Part shown: positions 39,458 through 48,127 of the stretch, piece after piece
How the letters are laid out: each line of letters begins with the position of its first letter
Numbering within the stretch: the first letter of the stretch is position 1
Origin: Streptococcus mitis bv. 2 str. SK95
GTDB lineage: Bacteria; Bacillota; Bacilli; Lactobacillales; Streptococcaceae
NCBI RefSeq assembly: GCF_000222705.1
Contig: NZ_AFUB01000011.1
Coordinates: 1-64,000 of the forward strand
Length of the DNA stretch: 64,000 nt
Direction of reading: 5' to 3'
The notes under the pieces: model-generated
What the model was told of the DNA's origin: nothing
The model's database searches: none
Seen by the model: only the letters and a program-made list of their open reading frames with translations
Made by a program: the position numbers and the translations under genes

Positions 39458-41481
39458 ATGAAGAAGATACTACTTGCAAGTACTGTCGTTCTTTCTATGG
39501 CAGGATTTGCAAAGACATCTGTATATGCTGAAGAATCTCAGGTTACGAAAAAAACTCAGACCACAGATGTAGTCGAGAAAAAAGAAGAAGTTGCTCCCAA
39601 GAAAGAAGTTCCTAAAGTCGAGGCGAAGAAAGAGCCAGCTGTAAAAGAGGAAAATCCTTCTAAAGATGACTCATCCAAAAAGGAAAAAAAGAGGAAGTTA
39701 TCAAGGAAGGTTGGCAGAAAGAACAAGGAAACTGGCGTTTTTATGAAAATAACCAGCCTGTCGTAAACTGGAAAAAAATTAGTGGCACTTGGTATTACTT
39801 TGACAAAAACGGTATTATGCTCAGTAATAGCATAGTTGATGATTACCTTGTCAAAGGTAACGGTGCCATGGCGGAAAACGATTGGGTGAAAATATCTGAC
39901 AAGTGGTACTATGCCACAGCTTCAGGCAAGATTTCTCGCGACAAATGGGAAAAGATTGAAGGTAGCTGGTATTACTTTGATAAAGATGGTGTCATGCTTA
40001 GTCGCACCATCTATAATGACTATCTCTTCCAAGGTAGTGGTGCCATGGCAGAAAATGATTGGGTGAAAATATCTGACAAGTGGTACTATGCCACAGCTTC
40101 AGGCAAGATTTCTCGCGACAAATGGGAAAAGATTGAAGGTTCTTGGTATTACTTTGATAAGGATGGTGTCATGCTTAGTCGCACCATCTATAATGACTAT
40201 CTCTTCCAAGGTAGTGGTGCCATGGCAGAAAATGATTGGGTGAAAATATCTGACAAGTGGTACTATGCCACAGCTTCAGGCAAGATTTCCCGCAATAAAT
40301 GGGAAAAAATCAAAGGAACATGGTACTACTTTAATAGCGATGGAGTGATGGCAAGTAGCCAGTGGAAAAGTGACTACTATCTGAAAGATAGTGGCGCTAT
40401 GGCGGAAAAAGAGTGGATTTTTGATAAATCCTACAATAGCTGGTTCTACTTGAAGTCAGGTGGGGCCTACGCTTCCCGTGAATGGATTGGATCATACTAC
40501 CTTAAATCTGGTGGCTATATGGCCAAAAATGAATGGATTTTTGACAAAGATTACGATGCTTGGTACTATCTAAAAGATGATGGTCGATATGTAACGGGTA
40601 CTTTTACGATCAAAGGTAAAGAGTATTCCTTCCAGAATAATGGGAAGTGGATCTCAGAGGCAAAATATTACAAAGTAAAACCGATTATTGCTTATGTTTA
40701 TAGCGCTTCTGGTGAAAGATTGAGTTATGTATCCAAAGGAACTATCGTCTCACTTGGAGATGTCCAATCTAAAAAAGATAGTCAAATACCAGTCAATGTT
40801 TCTGGTTTATCTGGCTTCATGAATAAAAGTGATTTAGAAGCTATTGATAAAGATAGTGAATTTGTCCCTCATTATACAAGTGATGGCAAGTATTTTTACC
40901 ATGAGTTATCACCTTATGTAAGTCTCCGTGTTGCGCCACATAGCTCAGCTATGACTATTGGTAAGAAATATTATTCAACTGATGGAATTCATTTTGATGG
41001 CTTTACCATTGAAAACCCCTTCCTCTTTAGAAATTTGACTAAACCAAGTAATTACAGCGCAGCTGAATTGAATAAAGTTTATTCTTTGATGAATATTAGG
41101 GATAGTCGCCTCGCTGGTAAGGGTGCTATTTTTAAGGAAGCTGAGGAACGATATGGTGTGAATGCTCTTTATTTAATGGCTCATAGTGCACTTGAGAGTG
41201 CTTGGGGACGGAGCCAGATTGCCAAGGATAAGAATAACTTCTTTGGAATTGCGGCTTATGATTCGAGCCCATATGCCTCAGCCAAAAAATTTGATGATGT
41301 GGACAAGGGGATTCTCGGTGCGGCTAAGTGGATTCGTGAAAATTACATTGACTATGGCAGAGACCACCTTGGAAACAAAGCGACAGGAATGAATGTTCTC
41401 TATGCTTCTGACCCATACTGGGGAGAGAAAATTGCCAGCATCATGATGACCATCAACAGCAAACTTGGTGGGAAAGACTAA
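39458..41481 (+). pseudogene. lytB: LytB-type choline-binding endo-beta-N-acetylglucosaminidase, -1 frameshift
   Basis: Signal peptide MKKILLASTVVLSMAGFAKT...YAEE, then a Lys/Glu-rich segment, choline-binding repeats (W-x-K-x-x-x-x-WYYF type), SH3-like and linker parts, and a C-terminal GH73 domain with the catalytic Glu in AHSALESAWGRS and NNFFGIAAYD. The frame breaks at an A7 run (39684-39690): one more A gives KKEEVIKEGWQKEQGNWRFY and joins the second part. As written the export signal is separated from the enzyme. LytB splits daughter cells. The N-terminus differs from the pneumococcal one. Followed by a strong terminator. Confidence 0.88.
39871..40340 (+). repeat. 177-bp tandem repeats in the choline-binding region of lytB
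   Basis: Units start at 39871, 40048 and 40225 (spacing exactly 177 bases, 59 codons). The first two are nearly identical in DNA; the third is cut off after about 115 bases. Each codes for two or three choline-binding motifs (KWYYATASGKIS, SWYYFDKDGVML). Confidence 0.93.
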
Positions 41482-41493
41482 TCAAAAGAACTC

Positions 41494-41530
41494 AACGGTA
41501 ACTACTGAAAAGTGGTTATCGTTTTTGTTT
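41494..41530 (+). terminator. Terminator after lytB
   Basis: 13-bp stem AACGGTAACTACT/AGTGGTTATCGTT with G-U pairs, GAAA loop and T-rich tail. Confidence 0.8.
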
Positions 41531-41652
41531 TGAACATTGGAGGAATAATAGTATAATAACAGTCTCTTTAGTCTTGAATAATTAACAAAATGATAGTAGA
41601 ATGAAAGAGGAGATATTAATCTAATCACTATATAAAAATAAAGAAGATTTTT

Positions 41653-42514
41653 ATGAAAAAGCTACTATCCTTCTCAATTGCCTTGTTTTCGATCACAACA
41701 CTAGTTGCGTGTTCTGTACATAAGGTAGAATCAAAGGTTCCAGAAGAAAAAGTCGAGCAGAAGCAAGTCAAGTTCGATGAAAAGTTGTTTAAAGAAGCTG
41801 GACTCTTGCCTTTTAAAAATGAGAAGCAACTAGAACTTGGGGAATTGGATTCTAAATCACGCGCAACGGGTGCTCATATTCAACTTAAGGACAGCGATGA
41901 GCCAGAAGAGAGAGTCTAAGTTGACTTATGATCCAGTTGGATGGCACAACTATAAATTCTTTTATGGTGATGGTAAAAAAGAAGCTTGGCTGATGAGTCA
42001 AGGGCATTTGATAGGGTATCAATTTAGTGGATTGAATGATGAAAAGAAAAACTTGGTTCCTATGACTAATTGGCTAAATGCTGGAACTTATTATGGTACA
42101 GATAATACTAATCAAGAAAGTATGCTTTACTATGAGAATCGATTGGACTCTTGGTTGGCCAATCATCCGAACTACTATCTTGACTACAAGGTGACCCCAA
42201 TCTATCAAAAGGACGAATTGATCCCGAGACAGATTGAGTTGCAGTATGTGGGAATAGATGAAAAAGGCAAACTCTTGGAAATCAAGGTGGGTGGTAGTAA
42301 AGAAAAGGTTGATCAGTATTCAGTGACGCATGTCGTTTTAGACAATGTTTCAGCTAATGCGGAAATCAATTACTTGGACGGTACAGCTAAAAATACAGTC
42401 GAAAACAAAGAAGAAAAAGCTAAGAAGGAAGCTGAGGAAAAAGCCAAGAAAGAGGCTGAAGAAAAAGAAGCCGCTGAAAAGAAAGAAATCAGAGAAGCCG
42501 GATTGCAGTGGTAG
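41653..42514 (+). pseudogene. DNA/RNA non-specific endonuclease lipoprotein, frameshifted
   Basis: Lipoprotein signal MKKLLSFSIALFSITTLVAC with the Cys of the lipobox at about residue 20; the first frame stops at 41917-41919. The nuclease body is in the next frame (LTYDPVGWHNYKFF, LMSQGHLIGYQFSG with the active His, NLVPMTNWLNAG), followed by a Lys/Glu/Ala coiled tail. A GA repeat at about 41904-41914 explains the switch: one more GA unit gives EPEEREESK-like reading and restores one 287-residue surface nuclease. The family includes streptococcal DNA-entry and secreted DNases. Confidence 0.78.
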
Positions 42515-42532
42515 TAAGAATTTAGTAGATAT

Positions 42533-42605
42533 ACAGTCAAAAAAACGTTGGAAAACGGTTTTTTGTTATAATTAAATTAAGAATGTAGAATTAAAGGAGA
42601 AAAAT
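42533..42605 (+). repeat. Terminator-promoter cassette, copy 1
   Basis: About 72 bases nearly identical to 43559-43629: hairpin with loop GGAA, T6, extended -10 TGTTATAAT (TATAAT 42567-42572), and a leader with SD AAAGGAGA before the aldo/keto reductase gene. Confidence 0.85.
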
Positions 42606-42608
42606 TTG

Positions 42609-43535
42609 ATGAGATACATAACTCTTGGTCAAGATGACAAAGAATTATCAGAAATTGTTCTCGGAATGATGAGAATAAAAGATAAGTCTGTAAAAGAAGT
42701 TGAAGAGCTTGTAGAAACAGCACTTTCTGTTGGAATCAATGCTTTTGACTTGGCTGATATTTATGGTCGTGGTCGTTGTGAAGAACTGTTAGGTATTGTC
42801 CTAAAAAATCGTCCAGATTTAAGAGAAAAGATGTGGATTCAGTCCAAATGTGGCATTCGCATTGAAGAATTTACCTATTTTGATTTTTCTAAGGACTATA
42901 TTATAAAATCAGTTGACGGAATTTTGCAAAGATTGAAGATTGATCATCTAGATAGCTTGCTTCTTCATCGACCAGATGCTTTGATGGAATCTGACCAAGT
43001 AGCAGAAGCCTTTGATCTTCTTTATAAACAAGGTAAGGTCCGAGATTTTGGAGTTTCTAATCAAAATCCTATGATGATGGAGTTGCTTAAAAAAGATGTC
43101 AAGCAGCCGTTAGCTGTTAATCAGCTACAATTGAGTGCGGCTTTTACTCCAGGATTCGAATCAGGTTTTCATGTTAATATGGAATATAGTCAAGCAACTA
43201 TGCGAGATGGCAGCGTTTTTGAATATTGCAAATTACACGATGTGGTCATTCAAGCATGGTCTGTCTTACAATTCGGGTATTTTAAAGGGAACTTTGTTGG
43301 TAATGAGAAATTTCAAGCTTTGAATCAAGTACTTGATCGTCTAGCTTTTAAATATGGAGTAACCCCTTCAACTATTGCCATTTCTTGGATATTGCGTTAT
43401 CCAGCAAAAATGCAGGCAGTCGTAGGTACAACAAATCCTAAGCATTTGAGAGAAGTTAGCCAAGCGGCAAACTTTAGCTTAACAAGAAAAGAATGGTATG
43501 AAATTTATCTTGCAGCAGGGAATAATTTGCCGTAA
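42609..43535 (+). CDS. Aldo/keto reductase
   Basis: About 308 residues, (beta/alpha)8 barrel. GINAFDLADIYGRGRCEELLG has the Asp/Tyr of the active site, IQSKCGI holds the Lys, LLLHRPD the His; FGVSNQNPMMMELL and GTTNPKHLREV bind NADP. Start ATG 42609 with SD GGAG; a TTG three bases before is in frame but less well placed. It reduces an aldehyde or ketone, substrate unknown. Own promoter in the 42533 cassette. Confidence 0.9.
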   Translation: MRYITLGQDDKELSEIVLGMMRIKDKSVKEVEELVETALSVGINAFDLADIYGRGRCEELLGIVLKNRPDLREKMWIQSKCGIRIEEFTYFDFSKDYIIKSVDGILQRLKIDHLDSLLLHRPDALMESDQVAEAFDLLYKQGKVRDFGVSNQNPMMMELLKKDVKQPLAVNQLQLSAAFTPGFESGFHVNMEYSQATMRDGSVFEYCKLHDVVIQAWSVLQFGYFKGNFVGNEKFQALNQVLDRLAFKYGVTPSTIAISWILRYPAKMQAVVGTTNPKHLREVSQAANFSLTRKEWYEIYLAAGNNLP

Positions 43536-43558
43536 GTAGAAGCAGATTTAAATAAATC

Positions 43559-43629
43559 ACAGTCAAAAAGCCGTTGGAAAACGGTTTTTTGTTATAATTA
43601 AATGAAGAATATAGAATTAAAGGAGAACA
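43559..43629 (+). repeat. Terminator-promoter cassette, copy 2
   Basis: Second copy of the 42533 cassette: AAAAAGCCGTT/AACGGTTTTTT hairpin ends the reductase gene, and TGTTATAAT (43590-43598) begins the DUF2829-SDR transcript. Confidence 0.85.
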
Positions 43630-43631
43630 TC

Positions 43632-43868
43632 ATGACATTTGAAGAAATCCTGCCTGGATTAAAGGCTAAGAAAAAATATGTACGAACTGGTTGGGGAGGG
43701 GCTGAAAACTATGTGCAGCTTTTTGACACCATCGAGCAAAACGGGGTTGCACTTGAAGTGACGCCCTATTTCCTAATCAACGTGTCTGGAGAAGGGGAAG
43801 GTTTTTCCATGTGGAGCCCGACACCTTGTGATGTTTTGGCGACGGATTGGGTAGAAGTGCATGACTAG
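43632..43868 (+). CDS. DUF2829 protein, Tad2-like
   Basis: 78 residues. The pattern MTFEEILPGLKAKKKYVRTGWGG (starting strand and basic loop), VTPYFLINVSG and MWSPTPCDVLATDWVEV covers the full DUF2829 domain. Phage members of this fold, called Tad2, block Thoeris defence by binding the cyclic nucleotide signal. This copy is chromosomal, with SD AAAGGAG and its own promoter, and overlaps the SDR gene by 8 bases. Whether it acts against a defence system or has a host role is unknown. Confidence 0.8.
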   Translation: MTFEEILPGLKAKKKYVRTGWGGAENYVQLFDTIEQNGVALEVTPYFLINVSGEGEGFSMWSPTPCDVLATDWVEVHD

Positions 43869-44559
43869 ACGTGTATTGATTACGGGAGTGAGTTCAGGGA
43901 TCGGTTTGGCTCAAGCTCGCCTCTTTTTAGAGAGTGGCTATCAAGTTTATGGAGTTGACCAAGGCGAAAATCCACTTTTACAGGGTGATTTCCACTTTTT
44001 ACAGAGAGATTTGACCTTGGACTTGGAGCCGATTTTTGACTGGTGCCCTCAGGTGGATGTTTTGTGTAATACGGCCGGTGTATTGGATTATTACAAACCA
44101 CTTTTGGAGCAAACAGCTCAGGAAATTCAAGAGATTTTTGAAATCAACTACATAACTCCTGTTGAGCTAACTCGACATTATTTGACACAAATGCTGGAAA
44201 GTAAAAAAGGGATCATCATCAATATGTGCTCCGTTGCTTCTAGTCTAGCTGGCGGAGGTGGTCACGCCTATACCTCGTCTAAGCACGCCTTAGCTGGCTT
44301 TACCAAGCAGTTGGCTCTAGACTATGCTGAAGCTGGAATTCAGGTCTTTGGGATCGCTCCAGGAGCTGTTAAGACAACTATGACCGCTTCCGACTTTGAA
44401 CCAGGAGGCTTGGCAGACTGGGTAGCTAGTGAAACACCCATCAAGCGCTGGATTGAACCAAGTGAGATTGCTCAAGTTAGCCTTTTCTTGGCTAGCGGTC
44501 AGGCATCTGCCATGCAAGGACAAATCCTGACAGTGGATGGTGGCTGGAGTTTGAAGTGA
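43861..44559 (+). CDS. Short-chain dehydrogenase/reductase
   Basis: 232 residues. NAD(P) site GVSSGIGLAQARLF (TGxxxGxG type), NTAG motif, active Ser in CSVASSLAGGGGHAYTSSKHALAG with Tyr and Lys of Y-x-x-x-K, and GQILTVDGGWSLK at the end, all standard for classical SDR enzymes of the FabG/oxoacyl-reductase type. Substrate unknown. Coupled to the DUF2829 gene by overlap. Confidence 0.92.
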   Translation: MTRRVLITGVSSGIGLAQARLFLESGYQVYGVDQGENPLLQGDFHFLQRDLTLDLEPIFDWCPQVDVLCNTAGVLDYYKPLLEQTAQEIQEIFEINYITPVELTRHYLTQMLESKKGIIINMCSVASSLAGGGGHAYTSSKHALAGFTKQLALDYAEAGIQVFGIAPGAVKTTMTASDFEPGGLADWVASETPIKRWIEPSEIAQVSLFLASGQASAMQGQILTVDGGWSLK

Positions 44560-44601
44560 TGCTTTGGTACAGTTTGCATTGTTCACTATTGGAGGTTAAA
44601 G

Positions 44602-44937
44602 ATGGAACAAGATATATTTGGATTTGAGTTTCCAAGTTTCTACCATCAGTTTTTATTGGAATGGGACGAAGTGGATCCTTATGAGATTGGTGACTCAGGT
44701 ATCTGTTTATATGCTAAGGAGGATCTCTTAGAGCGTAATGAGACCTATCAGATAGAAGTAGATGAACCAGACTTCTTTATGATTGGTCAAGAGGGAGATT
44801 TGGCCTACTTTATCAAGAAAAATGCTGATGATTGCATTTATGAAAATGATTTGGGTGCTTTGGACTCTTTAGAAATGCAAAAAGTTGCTGCAACTGTCTA
44901 TGACTTTATTGACAAGGTCTTAGAAGAAAGATTGTAA
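44602..44937 (+). CDS. Small acidic protein, SUKH (SMI1/KNR4)-like
   Basis: 111 residues, very acidic. FEFPSFYHQFLLEWDEVDPYEIGDSGICLYAKEDLLERNETY followed by a beta-rich FFMIGQEGDLAYFIKK and a C-terminal helix VYDFIDKVLEERL fit an SMI1/KNR4 immunity fold, but the match is by eye. SD GGAGG upstream. It starts a row of five small immunity-type genes. Confidence 0.55.
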   Translation: MEQDIFGFEFPSFYHQFLLEWDEVDPYEIGDSGICLYAKEDLLERNETYQIEVDEPDFFMIGQEGDLAYFIKKNADDCIYENDLGALDSLEMQKVAATVYDFIDKVLEERL

Positions 44938-44954
44938 AAACCGGAGGGATAATT

Positions 44955-45377
44955 ATGCTGAGAGCAACAGATGCGAATGAGCCAATTACAAGAGAAGAAC
45001 TTTTACAATTTGAGGAGAAGCTTGGAAAGAAATTGCCGGAAGCCATGTTAAACTTTTATCTCAAGTACAATGGTGGTCAATCTTGTGTGTCTGGTGTTCA
45101 TGATGACAAACATCTCTTTCCTTTCAATGCTTTTTATTCATTAGAGGAGATGGAGAAGGCCCTCAACTGGTTTGACGATGAGGTTGTTCCTGCTGGATTT
45201 CAGGCTAAAGACCTCCTTCATTTTGCCTATGATCCTGGGTCTGGAAACTATGCTCTGTCTCTAAGGGAAGAAGATTATGGCAAGGTTTACTACTATGTTT
45301 TAGAAGAAAGAGCTGAGATTTTTGGTCAATGGCTTTCATTTGAGGCTTTTCTGACTAGTTTTGTGGAAGGTGAGTAG
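44955..45377 (+). CDS. SMI1/KNR4 (SUKH) family immunity protein
   Basis: 140 residues. ITREELLQFEEKLGKKLPEAMLNFYLKYNGG is the SUKH hallmark (helix, L-P-x-x-x-x-F/Y-x-x-x-NGG), followed by LLHFAYDPGSGNYALSLREED, which is the second conserved block (the usual D-x-x-G-N). Such proteins neutralise nuclease-type polymorphic toxins. No toxin gene is nearby. SD CCGGAGGG. Confidence 0.88.
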   Translation: MLRATDANEPITREELLQFEEKLGKKLPEAMLNFYLKYNGGQSCVSGVHDDKHLFPFNAFYSLEEMEKALNWFDDEVVPAGFQAKDLLHFAYDPGSGNYALSLREEDYGKVYYYVLEERAEIFGQWLSFEAFLTSFVEGE

Positions 45378-45394
45378 AAATAAAAGGAGCAATC

Positions 45395-45733
45395 ATGCGT
45401 AAACACCAATTCTTTTCACTAGCAGATATTTTAGAGCAAGTTAAGTTAGAACAATGTACTCAAGATGACTTTTGCCTCTATGGCAATGATGAAGGGAATT
45501 TGACTCTCGATAGCCTTTATTTTGGTGTCGGATTATCCAGTTGTAGTTGATGATAAAGATGTCTACCCTGTGGAAGTAGTAGAGAGAAATCTTAATCTGG
45601 TATATTATGGTGAGCATCTGATAGATGTCCTTCTAGTGCATTGGATGAAAAGCCAGATGCAAGCCCTGAATACTTGGTCGATGCCTTAATTTATTATAAT
45701 CAACATGATACTTTTATTCCCTTTGCCCAGTAA
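45395..45733 (+). pseudogene. DUF7716-like gene, two frameshifts
   Basis: From ATG 45395 (SD AAAAGGAG) the frame reads MRKHQFFSLADILEQVKLEQ, then sense passes to a second frame at about 45520 (VSDYPVVVDDKDVYPVEVVERNL) and back to the first at about 45638 (ALDEKPDASPEYLVDALIYYN...) ending at TAA 45731-45733. The first break (+1/-2) and the second (-1) are not in homopolymers, so this looks like genuine decay. The sequence resembles DUF7716 proteins seen in immunity rows. Confidence 0.6.
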
Positions 45734-45791
45734 CTAAGCTGGATTTGCATAGTTCTATTAAACATAAGCGAATACAGTAAGGAGTCAAGAA

Positions 45792-46163
45792 ATGATAGAT
45801 TACAAAATGGTAAATAAAAAAATTTCACCTTTTAAATTTTTAGTCCATGATGAAGAGACACAAAGTGTTCGAGGGTCGCTCATTTATTATCCTGATGGAG
45901 AATACAGACAGGAAGTATTCGACACTCGGGAAGATGAGGGATTCGAAGGAAATGGATACGATTGGGCATCTCTTGCTTTGATATTTTTAGAGGAAAAAAT
46001 GCCTGAATTAAGCGAATCTATTGACTTTGATCCAGAAGGAAGTATGTTTTGTGCCTATTCTTCCAATATTGATGCCTTAGCAACATTTGCTTTAGGTTTT
46101 AAGGAGTTTTGCGACGATTCTGAGTCTATGATAGACTTGTTTAGTCGAGCAGAGTTAGATTAG
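45792..46163 (+). CDS. Immunity protein 51 (Imm51) family
   Basis: 123 residues. FEGNGYDWASLALIFLEEKMPELSESIDFDPEG and MFCAYSSNIDALATFALGF are the conserved Imm51 blocks. It is expected to neutralise a polymorphic toxin of a competitor or sister strain in the cytosol. SD AAGGAG. Third intact member of the immunity row. Confidence 0.78.
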   Translation: MIDYKMVNKKISPFKFLVHDEETQSVRGSLIYYPDGEYRQEVFDTREDEGFEGNGYDWASLALIFLEEKMPELSESIDFDPEGSMFCAYSSNIDALATFALGFKEFCDDSESMIDLFSRAELD

Positions 46164-46224
46164 CTGATTAGAAAAGCTTTAACTACTAGATATTTGACTA
46201 GGGAAAAAACACAAAGGAGTTAAG

Positions 46225-46830
46225 ATGAAGCTGATAGAAGTATTTGAGCTAGTGGAAAATCATTCTGATTTAAAACCCTATGTAGAAAAAATATTAAAAA
46301 AGTACAAGAAGACCAACTGTTCCTATCTTGAGTCTCTTAATCACCTTGCTTATTTACTCTATCTAGATGGTCAAAAAGAACTAGCTAAAAAGTTGTTAGA
46401 TATTTTGCTACAAATTCCCTTTGAAGGAGATTATAATAGTTGGACCTTTGTTGAGAGTTCGATAGTCTTGTTGGCCTATATGGAAAAGCAGACGGAAAAT
46501 CAGGTATCCATCTATCAAAATCTCCTTTTAAGTCCACTAGATTCTGGGGAGAAATCAACTAGAAAAATAAGAAGGAGAGTACATCAGAGATTTTTGAATG
46601 GTGATACTTTGGAACAAAAGCTTGCAAAAATCGAGCAAGCTTCAAGTCCTGAATCAGAAATGGGACGCCGTCTGCTGTACCTGACAGATTTATTGAAGAT
46701 TCACCTTTTTATTGCTGAGTCAACTTGTGAAGAGACAGATATCCAGACAAAAATCGAAGAGAACATGAAGATATTAAAGAAGTATATCAAGGAGCATGAA
46801 ACTTATAGCCTCTTTCCTTTTAAAGGATAA
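46225..46830 (+). CDS. Hypothetical helical protein (DUF6707-like)
   Basis: 201 residues, almost entirely helical, with TPR-like pairs (SLNHLAYLLYLDGQKELAKKLLDILL; SSIVLLAYMEKQTENQVSIYQNLL). Resembles DUF6707, a family found in immunity gene rows, but I am not certain. SD AAAGGAG upstream. Last gene of the row. Confidence 0.55.
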   Translation: MKLIEVFELVENHSDLKPYVEKILKKYKKTNCSYLESLNHLAYLLYLDGQKELAKKLLDILLQIPFEGDYNSWTFVESSIVLLAYMEKQTENQVSIYQNLLLSPLDSGEKSTRKIRRRVHQRFLNGDTLEQKLAKIEQASSPESEMGRRLLYLTDLLKIHLFIAESTCEETDIQTKIEENMKILKKYIKEHETYSLFPFKG

Positions 46831-46869
46831 GGTGAGCTAGCAATCTTGAACTTTTAGAAAGAGTAGAAA

Positions 46870-47358
46870 ATGGAAATCAAACATCACTTTGGTGTCTATG
46901 GCGTTTGCTATGAGAATGGGAAATTGCTTTGCATTGAGAAAACGAGAGGCCCTTATCAACATCGTTATGATCTACCTGGTGGTAGCCAGGAAGTAGGTGA
47001 AGGGCTGACAGAAACCCTTAAGAGAGAAGTTTTGGAAGAGACAGGATATAAGCTAAAGGGTTACGCTAATCCTAGGATTTATGATGTGCTGGTTCAAGAA
47101 GATGAGCAAGACTTCGCAGTACACCATATCATGGCCTTTTATGATATAGTACTTGATTTTGAACACTCTCAAAATTCAATTTCTCAGGAGGTTCTTGATG
47201 GAAGTAATGATTCAGCAAATGCACTTTGGTTGAATTTGGAAGAAATTACTGCCGATAATGCTTCTCCTTTAGTGTTGCAGGTTAAGGCAGAGTTACTAGG
47301 ATTTCCAGAATTAGATATGACAAGTTATAGAAATTGGAAGGTGAAGAAGGGGGGATAA
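46870..47358 (+). CDS. NUDIX hydrolase
   Basis: 162 residues. The Nudix box is complete: GGSQEVGEGLTETLKREVLEETGY (G-x5-E-x7-R-E-U-x-E-E-x-G-U with small spacing variation). It would hydrolyse a nucleoside diphosphate derivative with Mg; the substrate is unknown. Its stop overlaps the next ATG (TAATG). Confidence 0.88.
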   Translation: MEIKHHFGVYGVCYENGKLLCIEKTRGPYQHRYDLPGGSQEVGEGLTETLKREVLEETGYKLKGYANPRIYDVLVQEDEQDFAVHHIMAFYDIVLDFEHSQNSISQEVLDGSNDSANALWLNLEEITADNASPLVLQVKAELLGFPELDMTSYRNWKVKKGG

Positions 47359-48086
47359 TGGAATTATTTAAAACATGGAAGAAAAATATGGTTCTCTATG
47401 GTCTTAAATCTCAAATCGGAACTGTCTACCGAAACAGGGATAGGACAACAAGCTTTTATGATGTTGGGAATTTTCTATACTTAGCAGGGGAGTTGAGTTC
47501 CAGATTTTGGGAAGATTTTGTTAGGAAATATGGTTTAGATTATAAGATTATTATTTCAGAAAATACTAATTGGCAAGATTTTCTGCATCGGAAAGCGGGG
47601 CTAATTTCTTTTACTCGCTATTCTTTTAAAGATAGGGCAAATTTTCAAGTTGAATTTCTAAATGATCTAGTTAGTCAGTTAGAGGAAGGTTACAATATTG
47701 TGCCTATTGATAATCATATTTATAACTGCTTTTCTGAGGAAGAATGGTCACAAGATTTACAGGGCGATTTTAAGTCCTATCAGGATTTTGCTTTAAAAGG
47801 TGGATTTGGCTTTGTGGTTCTTAAAAATAATGAACTGATTGCTGGGATTTCCTCAGGGTTAGTTTACCGTGGAGCAGTTGAAGTGGAAGTTGCAACTAGA
47901 CCAAACGAACAAGGAAAAGGATTTGCTAAAAAGCTTGGTGCTGCAATGATTCTAGAGAGTTTAAATAGAGATATGTTTCCTCTCTGGGATGCTCATAACG
48001 AGGCTTCCAAAAAAGTAGCAGAATTTTTAGGATATGAGTTAGTTGAACCTTATGAAGCTTTTGAACTGGAAGAAAGTTTCATATAA
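47358..48086 (+). CDS. GNAT family acetyltransferase
   Basis: 242 residues from ATG 47358 (SD AAGGGGGG). N-terminal half of unclear type (WEDFVRKYGLDYKIIISEN) and a C-terminal GNAT domain with GFGFVVLKNNELIAGISSGL, VEVATRPNEQGKGFAKKLGAAMI (acetyl-CoA loop) and SKKVAEFLGYEL. Resembles the GNAT group related to zwittermicin resistance. The acceptor is unknown. Confidence 0.82.
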   Translation: MELFKTWKKNMVLYGLKSQIGTVYRNRDRTTSFYDVGNFLYLAGELSSRFWEDFVRKYGLDYKIIISENTNWQDFLHRKAGLISFTRYSFKDRANFQVEFLNDLVSQLEEGYNIVPIDNHIYNCFSEEEWSQDLQGDFKSYQDFALKGGFGFVVLKNNELIAGISSGLVYRGAVEVEVATRPNEQGKGFAKKLGAAMILESLNRDMFPLWDAHNEASKKVAEFLGYELVEPYEAFELEESFI

Positions 48087-48127
48087 TGATATCTGATATT
48101 GTATCTTTTAAGACGAGGTGAATGGCT

